A stretch of DNA of 47,817 nucleotides, taken from Rhizonema sp. PD37. Lineage in GTDB: Bacteria; Cyanobacteriota; Cyanobacteriia; Cyanobacteriales; Nostocaceae. The stretch lies in the NCBI GenBank assembly GCA_029379215.1, contig JAQYWO010000030.1, forward strand, positions 1-47,817, given 5' to 3'. Below, one piece after another: positions 1 through 10,297 of this stretch (its first letter is position 1; each line of letters opens with the position of its first letter). Position numbers and translations under genes: made by a program. The notes below the pieces were generated by a model. It saw only the letters and a list, made by a program, of their open reading frames with translations. It did no database searches and was not told the DNA's origin.

Positions 1-158
1 CCCCAATACGGTAAGGAGCGTGCGAATTTATCTGTTGAGGCAGGCAGAGGGGGCAGGGGAAGTAGAGAGGCAGGGGGGAAAAAGAGTTGAACGACAAATG
101 ATTTTTTCCTCCCCTGCTCCCGAAGCTTATCTGAACCGTATTGCGCCCAACCAATCAA

Positions 159-1406
159 TCATGAATCTTGCAAAACAGTCTTGGAAACAATCCGGGTTTT
201 CTTGCGATCGCCTTCTGATAAATCTTGTCCTGCTTGTAACTGTGTAGCAGAAGTTTGCAACACTGTTGCGGCACTTGTGTCTCCCATTTGCAACGCAGTT
301 TTGGCTGCCGTTTGAAGCATTGTGGCGGCACCGGCGCGATCACCTTGTTGTAATTTTGCCTCTGCTAGTTGTGTTTGCCGATACTTTGCTAATGCCAAAA
401 TCGATTGTTGCACCTGACTATCAGGAGATGGTTGGTAACCTTGAATAACATTTGCCTCAACTGAAATTTTCTCTGAAAGTAACCCAGTTTGGTTTTGGGT
501 AGGATCGTCGTAGCGGATTTGCAAAGTGGCAATAGTTTGTCTGCCTTCTGGTAAATGCCCTATATAAAGGTTTGCTAGAATTGTGCGCTCCACATCCTTC
601 ATCAAATCTCCCAGACGCACTGCAAATTGCCCACCAGCTTCTTCCTGCACTGGTAATTCGATTGTGTCTGGAGCGACTTGGGCAATAGGTTTTAGTTCTG
701 CTAACCTGACGTTAGGCACTAGAGAGAATAACAAATAGGCATTCGTCAATCCTACCGTTATCATGCGGTTGAAAAGACGACCAAAAGCATCTACCGCTTC
801 CTCTGGTTGTTGAATAAAAGACAACGTACCGCCAGCAGCATCGGCAATTTTTTCTAGAACATCTTGGTTCCAATTATCTCCAAATCCCAAAGTGTTCAAA
901 GTCAAACTATAGTTAGTTGCCAACTGAGCAAATTTCAAACAGCGATTGTTATCACCGTGTTCATTTTCACCATCAGTTAATAAAAAAGCTTGGGAAATAG
1001 TTTCTTTTTTTCCCTTCGCTAATTCTTCAATGCCTAAACGCAATCCTTCATCAATTGAAGTGCCGCCATCAGCATTAATGCGGTTAATTTGCTGTTTGAT
1101 GCGTTCTGGTTTTTCGACCAATTGATTGGAAATTAAGACTTTAGCGTGGTGATCGAAAACGACAACACTGAGACGATCATCAGGATTAAGGCGATCAACA
1201 ATGTTATTTGCCGCTCTCTTCACAGTTTCTAAAGGTTGCCCATTCATCGAACCACTGCGGTCAAGAATTAAGCATAAATTCAGTGGGACACGGCGATCTA
1301 AATTTTCAGCGATCGCCGCAACAGAAATTGACAACTGACGCTGACTGTTACGTTGATTGGCGTCCAAGTTACCATCATTCAGAGCTGGCTGCAAGCTAAC
1401 TTTCAT
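159..1406 (-). CDS. von Willebrand factor type A domain protein
   Basis: 415-residue protein with a VWA domain in its N-terminal half, likely a metal-dependent protein-protein interaction module. The MIDAS metal site is visible: DRSGSM gives Asp49, Ser51 and Ser53, with Thr116 in GGTSID and Asp145 in LLTDGEN. The C-terminal third is rich in Ala and Gln and probably helical (LAEAKLQQGDRAGAA), as in cyanobacterial VWA proteins of this length. No signal peptide or membrane segment is seen, so it is probably cytoplasmic. The start is the ATG giving MKVSLQPAL. It stands alone, with a 563-base gap before the divergent clpR gene. The partner and biological role cannot be read from the sequence. Confidence 0.85.
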   Translation of the reverse strand: MKVSLQPALNDGNLDANQRNSQRQLSISVAAIAENLDRRVPLNLCLILDRSGSMNGQPLETVKRAANNIVDRLNPDDRLSVVVFDHHAKVLISNQLVEKPERIKQQINRINADGGTSIDEGLRLGIEELAKGKKETISQAFLLTDGENEHGDNNRCLKFAQLATNYSLTLNTLGFGDNWNQDVLEKIADAAGGTLSFIQQPEEAVDAFGRLFNRMITVGLTNAYLLFSLVPNVRLAELKPIAQVAPDTIELPVQEEAGGQFAVRLGDLMKDVERTILANLYIGHLPEGRQTIATLQIRYDDPTQNQTGLLSEKISVEANVIQGYQPSPDSQVQQSILALAKYRQTQLAEAKLQQGDRAGAATMLQTAAKTALQMGDTSAATVLQTSATQLQAGQDLSEGDRKKTRIVSKTVLQDS

Positions 1407-1969
1407 AAATTAAACATCCTATCCAAGATATATAGCATTCATAATCTAAGTTGCGAAACACTCTCCAGTTGCAAAGAGGCGCTTTAATATCGGCAGGTTC
1501 AGGGTAATTAGGTAATGGCAAGATAATTATCTCTTTCCTAATATCCTTTTCCCCACATATATCGCTGCTAACAACTTGAGTTATAATATTCACACCGGCT
1601 AAAGTAGGTTAGCAAAATAAACCTAACAGGTTATGGTCATCTTAGGAACCGATAAGATTTACCCTAAGTTTTAAGCGATGAGAGTTTTTGAAGCAAAAAG
1701 GACAAATGACGAAGAATTGTCAATATAGCTTCATTATTAATATATAACAGTCCTATTTTATCTGTGAAAACTCCTTAAAGATAGTGTAAAGCAGCTAACA
1801 GTTGACACTCAACCATCAGCGTATTCATTTTACAAAACATGTTAGCCAATCAGTGGAGTCATGTGAAAATTCCTGCTCAAGAGCGAGAAATCCACACCTC
1901 CAATAAAGCTAGCATCGCGCTAGGATGTATTACAGTTAACTAACAGCATTTATTCAGGCAACAGTTGCT
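1407..1969. other. Intergenic region between divergent VWA gene and clpR
   Basis: No convincing gene is present in these 563 bases; the short frames lack coding character. It must hold the promoters of the two divergent genes, but no -35/-10 pair stands out. Bases about 1747-1772 (CAGTCCTATTTT..TGTGAAAA) resemble a stretch near 12268-12295 downstream of kdpA, so it is probably a short dispersed repeat. Confidence 0.4.
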
Positions 1970-2632
1970 ATGGACATTTCCCCCATCAAGGCTGTTCAAG
2001 CCCCCTATTACGGAGATAACTTCTACCGCACACCGCCACCAGATTTACCTTCCCTACTGTTGAAGGAGCGGATTGTCTATCTTGGGATGCCACTGGTAGC
2101 TGCTGTCACGGAATTGATCGTTGCTGAGCTGCTCTTTTTGCAGTCAGACGATCCAGAAAAACCGATTAAAATCTACATTAACTCTACTGGCACCTCCGGT
2201 TACAGCGGCGATCCCGTCGGCTTTGAAACAGAAGCCTTTGCCATCTATGACACGATGAAATACATCAAACCTCCCATCCACACCATCTGCATTGGTTCGG
2301 CATTGGGTATGGCAGCGATGTTACTTAGTGCAGGCACAAAGGGTTGTCGTGCCAGTTTGCCAAACGCTTCCATTGTCCTGCACCAACCGAAAAGCTACGC
2401 TCAAGGGCAAGCAACAGATATTCAAATTCGGGCCAAGGAAGTTCTGGCGAATAAGAGGACAATGCTGGATATCTTATCTCGCAACACAGGTCAATCCCAG
2501 GAAAGAATTGAGAAGGATATGGATCGCCTCTTCTACATGACTCCCTATCAAGCTAAAGAATATGGTTTGATTGACCGAGTTTTTGAAAAAGAAGAACTGG
2601 CAAATCCTCCAATACCAGCTGGTGTCCTTTAA
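1970..2632 (+). CDS. clpR: ClpR, inactive ATP-dependent Clp protease subunit
   Basis: 220-residue ClpP-family protein that has lost the catalytic serine. Where ClpP has GLAASMGS, this protein has GSALGMAA, placing Gly at residue 113. This is the hallmark of ClpR, which in cyanobacteria forms the mixed ClpP3/R tetradecameric core. The histidine of the triad position survives (LHQP, His138). It also carries the insertion around residues 72-86 (TSGYSGDPVGFETEA) before AIYDTM that is typical of ClpR. It is followed on the same strand by clpP3, the usual cyanobacterial order, but 435 bases away with repeat DNA between. It likely scaffolds the core that works with the ClpC chaperone. Confidence 0.95.
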   Translation: MDISPIKAVQAPYYGDNFYRTPPPDLPSLLLKERIVYLGMPLVAAVTELIVAELLFLQSDDPEKPIKIYINSTGTSGYSGDPVGFETEAFAIYDTMKYIKPPIHTICIGSALGMAAMLLSAGTKGCRASLPNASIVLHQPKSYAQGQATDIQIRAKEVLANKRTMLDILSRNTGQSQERIEKDMDRLFYMTPYQAKEYGLIDRVFEKEELANPPIPAGVL

Positions 2633-2678
2633 TAAGTCCTTAGTGCTGAGGAGCCAGCTCCGGGCACTCGTAGAAGTC

Positions 2679-2900
2679 GTAAGTCCTGTTTCCCTGCGGA
2701 CGAACTACGTTCGGTTACCCAATGCCCTTCGGGTGACGCTCGTTCGCATGATTGCGTCTCCCCGAGTGAGAAGACAAGGGAGATCGCTGCGAAGATCGCC
2801 AGTCGCCTAGTAGCGGGAAACCCTCCTGCAGCGCTGGTCTCACCAGATGCCTGTACTGGCTCTCCGTCTTCTCAAGAGTACAGACGCTGCCTTGAACAGC
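2679..2900. repeat. Dispersed palindrome-rich repeat (copy 1)
   Basis: GC-rich block of short inverted repeats between clpR and clpP3. Segments such as GACGCTCGTTCGC, GAGAAGACAAGG, GCTGCGAAGATCG and GGGAAACCCTCCTG recur in the same order, on the opposite strand, at about 42421-42650. The open frame through it (2571-2810) has no protein-like character and is not called. Confidence 0.7.
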
Positions 2901-3067
2901 ACTGGCTCCCGCCCTTGGCGATTGGCGTTGCTGAGTTAGAAAAAAGCGAAGAAAGAAACATTCTAAATTTCAACGCAATCTCATTCACTATTTACTCAGC
3001 ACTCAAGACTCAGGACTAATGCTCCCCTAATTTATCTCCTCAATTATTTATAAATGGAGTCACAAAA

Positions 3068-3661
3068 ATGCCTATAGGTGTGCCGAAAGTTCCCTACCGG
3101 ATGCCAGGGGAACAATATACACAGTGGATTGATATTTACAATCGTCTTTACCGAGAACGTGTCATCTTTTTGGGTAGAGACATTGATGATGAAATTGCTA
3201 ACCAAATTATTGCCGTGATGTTGTATCTGGATTCTGAAGATCCAGGTAAAGACATATCTTTGTACATAAATTCCCCAGGTGGTATGGTCACCTCTGGCTT
3301 GGCGATTTACGATACGATGCAACACATCAAGTCAGATGTTGTAACGATTTGTGTAGGTTTAGCAGCATCAATGGGGTCATTCTTATTAGCTGCTGGTACT
3401 AAAGGCAAGCGGATTGCATTGCCTCACTCGCGAATTATGATTCACCAGCCTTCAGGCGGTACTCGCGGGCAAGCAAGCGATATCGAAATTGAAGCCAGAG
3501 AGATTCTGCGAATGCGTCACCAACTGAATGGAATTTACGCTAATAACACAAATCAAACTTTGGCGAAGATTGAAAAAGACATGGATCGTGACTTTTTCAT
3601 GTCCGCTGAAGAGGCAAAGGAATATGGTTTAATTGACCGTGTGATTGACGAACGCCCGTAG
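3068..3661 (+). CDS. clpP3: ATP-dependent Clp protease proteolytic subunit ClpP3
   Basis: 197-residue serine protease subunit. The catalytic residues are present: Ser101 in LAASMGSF, His126 in RIMIHQP, and the acidic partner in the DMDRD stretch at 171-175. Length matches the family. The start ATG has GGAG at 3056-3059, eight bases upstream. Being paired with clpR identifies it as the ClpP3-type subunit, the active member of the ClpP3/R core that degrades substrates unfolded by ClpC. The symbol rests on gene order rather than on diagnostic residues. A purine-rich spacer without a clear terminator follows. Confidence 0.93.
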   Translation: MPIGVPKVPYRMPGEQYTQWIDIYNRLYRERVIFLGRDIDDEIANQIIAVMLYLDSEDPGKDISLYINSPGGMVTSGLAIYDTMQHIKSDVVTICVGLAASMGSFLLAAGTKGKRIALPHSRIMIHQPSGGTRGQASDIEIEAREILRMRHQLNGIYANNTNQTLAKIEKDMDRDFFMSAEEAKEYGLIDRVIDERP

Positions 3662-3888
3662 TAAAATCAGGGAAAGGGAGACGGGGAGAAGGAGAGATGG
3701 GGAGAAAAAATTGCATCGGTAATTCGCTCCTCAGAACTTATGGGCTGAAAACCAACTCCCTTACTCCTTACTCATTACTCATGACTTTAAAAGTGTGAAG
3801 AGTGAACTTTAAATTAGAAAACTAGTCTTTAATATAATAAATTCAAGCGTTAAGCTTAACGCTGATATTTGATAGCTGATAGCTCAAG

Positions 3889-4515
3889 ATGGATCTTGGA
3901 GATTGCTACCGTTTGTTAGGTTTAAGGTCGGGAGCCTCTTTCACCGACATCAAAGTGTCTTACCGCCGACTGGCGCAGCAATATCACCCTGATATAAACC
4001 CAGATGACAACAAAGCTAAAGAAAAGTTTATTGCCTTAACTGAGGCATACAAATTGCTGTTGCAAGTTGTATTACCAGAAGAAACAGCCCAGCAATTAAG
4101 TGAGTTTTCTTCCCCTGCACCTGCACGTAAACAAAAAAAGACGATGCAGACAGAGACAGTCCCAAAGGAGACAGTAAAGGAAAAACTACCGACAATAAAG
4201 CCGCCTAATCTGGTAGAGATAGAAAAACGTCTGAAGTGGAAGACTTACGATCAGTTACAGAGGTTTTTAAGAGAAAAACGCTTTCCACAAGCCATTGCGT
4301 TGGCGGAAGCCTTAGCCGCTCGTTTACCAGAAGATCCTGAAGTGCGTCAGTGGTTGGCGATCGCCTATCAAATCTGGGGACGAGCCTTAGTTGTACAAAA
4401 TCAGCCCCAGAAAGCTAAAATCTATTTAAAAAAAGCCTTAAAGACAGATCCTTATAACAAGTCTCTATGTCTTGAAGTCCAGCGCGATTTCCAACTGTTG
4501 GAGGAGATTTGTTAG
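3889..4515 (+). CDS. J-domain protein with TPR-like C-terminus
   Basis: 208-residue co-chaperone-like protein. Residues 1-65 form a J-domain with the essential HPD tripeptide at 33-35 (QYHPDINPDD), which stimulates Hsp70/DnaK ATPase activity. There is no Gly/Phe region or zinc finger, so it is not a classical DnaJ. A charged linker of about residues 80-110 leads to a helical C-terminus (QAIALAEALAARLPEDPEVRQWLA..KAKIYLKKALKTDP) that reads as one to two tetratricopeptide repeats. It follows clpP3 after 227 bases on the same strand and might be co-expressed, but no shared signal is visible. Substrate or partner is unknown. Confidence 0.85.
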   Translation: MDLGDCYRLLGLRSGASFTDIKVSYRRLAQQYHPDINPDDNKAKEKFIALTEAYKLLLQVVLPEETAQQLSEFSSPAPARKQKKTMQTETVPKETVKEKLPTIKPPNLVEIEKRLKWKTYDQLQRFLREKRFPQAIALAEALAARLPEDPEVRQWLAIAYQIWGRALVVQNQPQKAKIYLKKALKTDPYNKSLCLEVQRDFQLLEEIC

Positions 4516-4685
4516 GGATTTGCAAAAAAAAGGCATGAGACATTCTGCGGAGTACACAAGCGAATGAGTTCATATACATGATCACTCGCTTACTGATACC
4601 ATTTCACAAAAATTTTGATATAATTCACTTCCCCTGCTCCGCTGCCTCCCCAAATGTATCAACTTTAAAGTGAAACGGTATGACT

Positions 4686-4709
4686 CCCTCTCCCAAACTT
4701 GGAAGAGGG
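4686..4709. terminator. Possible bidirectional terminator hairpin
   Basis: CCCTCT..CCAA/TTGG..AGAGGG forms a stem with one mismatch and a 2-base loop, in the 213-base gap between the convergent J-domain and GNAT genes. There is no T-run on either side, so the call rests on position and fold only. Confidence 0.35.
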
Positions 4710-4728
4710 CCATTCTCTTAATGGCGAG

Positions 4729-5244
<516 letters not shown>

Positions 5245-5282
5245 TTAAGTCTAAAGAAAAATGACTAATGATTAACTTGTCT

Positions 5283-6422
5283 TTAGATCAACCATCCCTT
5301 TAAACGTTTTGCGATATGAGGACGTCGTAATTTCCGCATAGCTTTGCTTTGAATTTGTCGCACTCGCTCGCGGGAAAGGTTGAACATATTACCAACTTCT
5401 TCTAAGGTACAAGGTTCACTGGTAATCAAACCGTACCTTAACGAAATTACATCTTTTTCCCGTGGCGTCAGTACATCACCTAAGACTTCCCAAATCTCCT
5501 GACGCATCATGGTTTCGTTCATTTTTGCTTCTGGAGATTGATTATCTTCATCTTCTAGCAAATCCATCAACTCAGTGTCTTCTTCTTTACCAACCCGGTG
5601 ATTAAGGGAAAGTGCTTGACGCCGTAGTTGTTGTAATTGGCGTAGTTGTTGCGGGGGAATTTCTAAAGCCTCCGCCATTTCCACTTCGGATGGATTGCGA
5701 CCTAATTTTTGCTTGAGTTCTCGTTGCGCTTTTTTTAGTTTGTTAAGTTTTTCAACAATGTGAATCGGTAAGCGAATTGTCCTTGCATCGTTAGCGATCG
5801 CTCTTGTAATTGCTTGTCTAATCCACCAATAAGCGTAGGTAGAAAACTTATACCCTTTATCTGGATCGAATTTTTCTGTAGCACGATTTAAACCCATTGC
5901 TCCTTCCTGAATCAAATCCAGGAAAGGAACACCGCGATTGAGATATCGCTTGGCGATTGATACCACCAACCGCAGATTGGAGCGAATCATTTTGCGTTTG
6001 GCTACACGACCTAAATATAAACGATGTTCTAGCTGCTTTTCCGTCATTCCCAACTGGGATGCGGCATTTTCTTTGGTAGGTTGGAGTTCAAACTTTTCTG
6101 GCAAAGAAGATTGTAATTCTCTAACTTCTTCTATAAACCGCACTCGCCGCGCTAACTCTACCTCTTCATCCGGCTTCAGCAACGGATATCGCGCCATCTC
6201 CTTAAAAAACGCGCCTACAGCGTCATCATGCTCGGTCTTATTATATCCCGAGGGTCGTGCTGCTGCCATTTCATCCCCATCGCGTTCTCCTGGTTCCAGA
6301 TTTTCGGCAATTTGGGAGAGTTCCTCTGCTACTGCGTCTAAACCGCTTGATGATGGTTCCACATCAGCAGCATTATCTATAATCTCCATTGTTTCCAATG
6401 TTCCCAATTCAGCAATATTCAT
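5283..6422 (-). CDS. sigC: Group 2 RNA polymerase sigma factor, SigC-like
   Basis: 379-residue sigma-70 factor. Region 1.2 starts near residue 67 (FFKEMARYPLLKPDEEVELAR). Region 2 holds the RpoD signature (FLDLIQEGAMGLNRATEKFD) and the -10 recognition helix (YWWIRQAITRAI). Region 4 ends with the helix-turn-helix (TLEEVGNMFNLSRERVRQIQ). The acidic N-terminus of about 60 residues is short and lacks the region 1.1 of large primary factors. The KEMARYPLLKPDEE stretch differs from the YLREIGR form of SigB/D/E and the YLQEIGRIRLL form of SigA, which is why SigC is favoured. Group 2 factors are non-essential and act in stress, nitrogen or stationary-phase responses. The symbol is from memory of the family, not from a search. 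Confidence 0.9.
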   Translation of the reverse strand: MNIAELGTLETMEIIDNAADVEPSSSGLDAVAEELSQIAENLEPGERDGDEMAAARPSGYNKTEHDDAVGAFFKEMARYPLLKPDEEVELARRVRFIEEVRELQSSLPEKFELQPTKENAASQLGMTEKQLEHRLYLGRVAKRKMIRSNLRLVVSIAKRYLNRGVPFLDLIQEGAMGLNRATEKFDPDKGYKFSTYAYWWIRQAITRAIANDARTIRLPIHIVEKLNKLKKAQRELKQKLGRNPSEVEMAEALEIPPQQLRQLQQLRRQALSLNHRVGKEEDTELMDLLEDEDNQSPEAKMNETMMRQEIWEVLGDVLTPREKDVISLRYGLITSEPCTLEEVGNMFNLSRERVRQIQSKAMRKLRRPHIAKRLKGWLI

Positions 6423-7367
6423 AGTTTCTTTCAGAGATGGTTGCTTTTTTTGGTACGTAATTTCTCTAACTGCCGATTTAAAATGCTGACTAATTACATT
6501 ACACCCACTTCATTAGCATTTAAATATTCTCTGTCAAGCATTTATAATCAAGCAGACGACTGTCTTTATTTCTCACTGCACCGTGTATACCTATGACAAT
6601 GAGAAATTAAATCTATTTACTTCATACCCTGGTAAATTTAGATAAATCTCATAAAAATGCAGTGGTAGAACACGTTAAAAGTTTTTAGTTTCACAAGCCT
6701 TGCGCCATTGGTCGCCACTTTATCAGCTAGTCATACTTGTAAAATAATATTTTCAGTAAGAGCGTGTTTTTCCCAAACATTTATAGCGTGGAGAGTGACG
6801 GCACTTGCTTAAATGCTTACTTGTTTTGATTTCAACACATATCTCGCTCATTTTTTCTAGGCTACAAAATTTTTTTACCCCTCCATCAAAAGTTCTGTAT
6901 TCTAACAATTATAAGATTTATACTTGCCAATTGCCAATACTTAAATGTTTCTAGATTTTCCATTTTTTTCTACTTTTTATGCATTGGCAGATTGTGAAGA
7001 TTTTTGGTGACTTACCACTGATAGCCCTTTCCCTATTGGTGTCGAATTAATAGGTTAAAGTTTACAGAGGGAATGGCCTTTATCAAGGTTCCCATACACT
7101 TAAAGGCTTTAATATCTATCAATAGGGGGAAAAGAAGTATTCCTTCTTCAGGAATCAAAGCAAAAACCCGGAAAAAAAACTAAAATTGATTGATTTTATC
7201 AGTGGAATGACATAAGAGGAAACTTATCAAGTATTATGTCTTATGACAGTATTGATAAATACATTTTTCAGTAACGGAAGCCGATAGTTAGAGTTGAGTT
7301 GACAAGGTTAAGATTGACCAACAGGCTCTCTTGAAATAAAAGAGCGATTAATTTAGAAACCATATTT
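6423..7367. other. Long intergenic region between divergent sigma factor and priA
   Basis: 945 bases of AT-rich DNA with no credible open frame. Both flanking genes are transcribed away from it, so promoters of both must lie here. No riboswitch, known small RNA or strong hairpin was recognised; short direct motifs such as CCCTATTG/CAATAGGG near 7033-7130 are the only visible structure. Confidence 0.4.
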
Positions 7368-9947
7368 ATGTATATGAATGGCTTAATACCTCTAGTAGTT
7401 GCTGAATCTGGTAGCTCGTACAATCTTGGGATACCGGGGATCACCAAAAATCAGTGGATTGAAGTCCTCGTAGATTGTCCTGGAAACACAGAGCTATATG
7501 TGTATCGATTGCCAGAGCAGTTAGAAGTAAAACCAGGTGATATTTTAACTGTGCCATTTGGGGCTCAAATGATAGGAGGCATAGCCATTCGTTTACTGAC
7601 ACAACCCCCAGTAGATATACCTCTCGAGAAAATTCGAGACGTACAAGATGTCGTTAGTGAAGAATTTTTCCCAACGACTTACTGGGAACTGTTGAATAAA
7701 GTCGCAGCATACTACTATACACCTTTAATTCAAGTTATACGTGTCGCTTTGCCACCAGGTTTATTAGGAAGATCGCAGCGTCGAATTCGGCTGATAAAGG
7801 GAGAAGGGGAACAAAAGGAGATCAAGGGACAAAAAAGGCAAATTGGCAGAAATTTTCCTCAATTGCCCACTCTCATGCCTTTCCTCACTCCTGTAGCTCG
7901 GGAGATAATAGAAATATTAAGCGCACAAGCAGATGGAGACTATAGCTTTAGCTACCTGCAAAAACAAGTAAAAGCTGCTTACCGGGGAGTTAAAGAGTTG
8001 CAGCAACGTGGTTTAGTAGAAAGTTACTTGGAACCTCCACGACAGACTAAACCGAAGCAACAGAAAGCAGCAATTCTCGTAGGTAATGCTTTAGATCCCG
8101 ACTTAACAACTCGTCAGCGAGAAATTTTAGTGATCCTGCGACAGGGGGGTGGTGAGTTATGGCAAAGTGAATTGTTGCAAATTTGTCATGCAAGTACCTC
8201 CACTCTCAAGACGTTAGAAAAAAAAGGTTACATAGTCATTCAGGAACGAGAAGTATTGCGAACAGATTCTTTCGCGCAATCTCAGGAGATAAAGGGAGAA
8301 CAAGCAAAATCCCTGACTTCCTTTCAGTTACAAGCCTTGAAGAGCATTACTCAACTTGATGGATATGCTACAGTTTTGTTACATGGGGTAACAGGTTCGG
8401 GAAAAACAGAAGTTTATTTGCAAGCGATCGCACCTCTACTAGCCCAAGGAAAGTCAGCCCTTGTTTTAGTGCCGGAAATTGGACTCACACCCCAACTGAC
8501 AGATCGTTTCCACTCGCGTTTTGGCCATAAAGTCAGCGTTTACCACAGTGCCCTCTCAGATGGCGAACGCTACGATACTTGGCGACAAATGCTGACTGGA
8601 GTTACCCAAGTTGTCATCGGTACGCGGAGTGCCGTTTTCTCACCTTTGCCAAACTTGGGATTAATTATCTTAGATGAAGAACACGATGGCAGCTTCAAAC
8701 AGGATTCACCCATCCCTACATACAACGCTCGTACTGTCGCTCAATGGCGTGCAGAATTAGAAAATTGCCCCTTAATCTTAGGTTCGGCAACTCCCTCCCT
8801 AGAAAGTTGGGTGAGTGTTAATCTTTCTCAGAGACAAGACAAAAGTGATGATCCCTCCTTCCACTACCTATCACTTCCTGAACGTGTCAACTCCCGTCCT
8901 TTACCACCTATAGAAGTGGTAGATATGCGGCTTGAATTGCAGCAGGGAAATAAGTCAATTTTCAGCCGCTCTCTGGAATCCGCTTTGCAGGAGTTACAAC
9001 AAAAACGTCAACAAGGAATTTTATTTATCCATCGACGGGGACATAGTACTTTTGTCTCTTGCCGCAGTTGTGGATATGTGATGGAGTGTCCGCACTGTGA
9101 CGTGTCATTGTCATATCACCAGAGCGAGGAAGGTGCGCCACAATTGTTGCGATGTCATTACTGTAACTTTGTGCGATCGCATCCGCAAAACTGTCCTGAA
9201 TGCAGTTCTCCCTACCTTAAAAATTTTGGCAGTGGAACTCAACGAGTGGCACAGGAGTTAGCAAAGCAATTTCCCGAACTGCGCTTCATCCGCTTTGACA
9301 GCGATACAACTCGCACCAAAGGGGCACACCGCAAGCTATTAACTCAATTTGCTAATGGTGAAGCCGATTTGTTAGTCGGCACGCAAATGCTGACTAAGGG
9401 ATTAGATCTGTCTCAAGTGACACTTGTCGGTGTTGTTTCAGCCGATGGGTTATTGCATCTGTCTGACTATCGTGCCAGTGAACGAGCGTTTCAAACCTTG
9501 ACACAGGTGGCAGGACGTGCAGGTAGAGGAGACGATCCAGGAAGGGTGATTATTCAAACTTATACTCCAGAGCATCCTGTCATCGAGGCAGTAAAACATC
9601 ACGATTTTCAATCTTTCACTCAAGCCGAATTAGAACAAAGGCAGGCGCTGAATTATCCTCCCTACGGACGATTGATTTTATTGCGGTTGAGTAGTTTATC
9701 TTCCATAACCGTGGAGAATGTTGCCCAGAGCATAGCAACAGCGTTATCTGCACATCCATCTTCTTTAGAAATATTGGGACCAGCACCAGCTACTATTTTA
9801 CGGGTAGCTAATCGTTATCGCTGGCAAATCCTGCTGAAGTTTCCTCCTGATACATTACCACAGTTACCGAATTGGGAGGAAGTCAGAGCGCTTTGTCCCC
9901 AATCTGTCAGTTTGACTATTGATGTTGACCCAATAAATATGATGTGA
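7368..9947 (+). CDS. priA: Primosomal protein N' (PriA replication-restart helicase)
   Basis: 859-residue 3'-5' DNA helicase that reloads the replisome at stalled forks. The N-terminal DNA-binding domain occupies about residues 1-240. Walker A is GVTGSGKTEVYL near residue 340, and the DEEH box (LDEEHDGSFKQ) is near 434. Between helicase lobes there is an eight-cysteine zinc region around 565-615 (CRSCGYVMECPHC ... CHYCNF ... CPEC). Motif VI reads QVAGRAGRGDDPG. All hallmark residues are present. It is slightly longer than E. coli PriA, as is usual in cyanobacteria. The first ATG (MYMNGL) is used; the second Met two codons later is equally possible. Confidence 0.96.
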   Translation: MYMNGLIPLVVAESGSSYNLGIPGITKNQWIEVLVDCPGNTELYVYRLPEQLEVKPGDILTVPFGAQMIGGIAIRLLTQPPVDIPLEKIRDVQDVVSEEFFPTTYWELLNKVAAYYYTPLIQVIRVALPPGLLGRSQRRIRLIKGEGEQKEIKGQKRQIGRNFPQLPTLMPFLTPVAREIIEILSAQADGDYSFSYLQKQVKAAYRGVKELQQRGLVESYLEPPRQTKPKQQKAAILVGNALDPDLTTRQREILVILRQGGGELWQSELLQICHASTSTLKTLEKKGYIVIQEREVLRTDSFAQSQEIKGEQAKSLTSFQLQALKSITQLDGYATVLLHGVTGSGKTEVYLQAIAPLLAQGKSALVLVPEIGLTPQLTDRFHSRFGHKVSVYHSALSDGERYDTWRQMLTGVTQVVIGTRSAVFSPLPNLGLIILDEEHDGSFKQDSPIPTYNARTVAQWRAELENCPLILGSATPSLESWVSVNLSQRQDKSDDPSFHYLSLPERVNSRPLPPIEVVDMRLELQQGNKSIFSRSLESALQELQQKRQQGILFIHRRGHSTFVSCRSCGYVMECPHCDVSLSYHQSEEGAPQLLRCHYCNFVRSHPQNCPECSSPYLKNFGSGTQRVAQELAKQFPELRFIRFDSDTTRTKGAHRKLLTQFANGEADLLVGTQMLTKGLDLSQVTLVGVVSADGLLHLSDYRASERAFQTLTQVAGRAGRGDDPGRVIIQTYTPEHPVIEAVKHHDFQSFTQAELEQRQALNYPPYGRLILLRLSSLSSITVENVAQSIATALSAHPSSLEILGPAPATILRVANRYRWQILLKFPPDTLPQLPNWEEVRALCPQSVSLTIDVDPINMM

Positions 9948-9980
9948 TGATATTCGGGAAAAGATAGCTGTCAAGAAGAA

Positions 9981-10013
9981 AGGCAGGAGGCAGGAGGCAG
10001 AAGGCAGAAGGTA
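9981..10013 (+). repeat. Purine-rich heptad repeat (GGCAGRAGG type)
   Basis: Tandem units of GGCAGGA/GGCAGAA, like the short tandemly repeated repetitive sequences of heterocystous cyanobacteria. A pyrimidine-strand partner (GCCCTCTGCCCTCTGCC) lies at 10267-10297, so the two arms are inverted and flank the palindromic block between them. Confidence 0.6.
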
Positions 10014-10082
10014 TAAGACAATACAATGAGGGTTTAAGCTCTCATTGATTGGAGACCACCAATCTACAGTATGGTGGGGCAA

Positions 10083-10205
10083 AGTCGCGAAGTCTGCCGG
10101 ACGGAAGATTCCGTCCGGCGAGCTTCGCTGCCGGGGGATCTTCCCAAGAGCGAGCTTTGCGCAAAGTCTTGGGGAGAGAGTACTCTCTCCCCAGAGCTTT
10201 GCGGC
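10083..10205. repeat. Cluster of perfect palindromes; contains a 33-bp sequence repeated at 22331
   Basis: Three exact inverted repeats are packed in 120 bases. At 10096-10119, GCCGGACGGAA and its complement surround a 2-base loop. At 10155-10166 the sequence is CTTTGCGCAAAG. At 10171-10192 there is a 22-base perfect palindrome centred on GTAC. Bases 10128-10160 are identical to 22331-22363. The open frame 10049-10240 through this block is an artefact of the repeat. Confidence 0.75.
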
Positions 10206-10266
10206 TTAGACCCGGTTTGGTAAGGCAGGACAGAGAATAGAGATTAAGTGTGTATAAAATATTACT

Positions 10267-10297
10267 TTTGCCCTCTGCCCTCTGCCTTCTGCCTTGC
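10267..10297 (-). repeat. Purine-rich heptad repeat, inverted arm
   Basis: Pyrimidine-rich on the + strand (CCCTCTGCCCTCTGCCTTCTGCC). It is the reverse complement of the heptad array at 9981-10013. A shorter related stretch is at about 10470-10492, just before kdpA. Confidence 0.55.

Noticed and set aside
2571..2810. Open frame overlapping the end of clpR
   Set aside because: It runs mostly through the palindromic repeat, has skewed Arg/Ser content and no ribosome-binding site.
10049..10240. 63-residue open frame before kdpA
   Set aside because: It lies entirely in the palindrome cluster; the translation mirrors the repeats.
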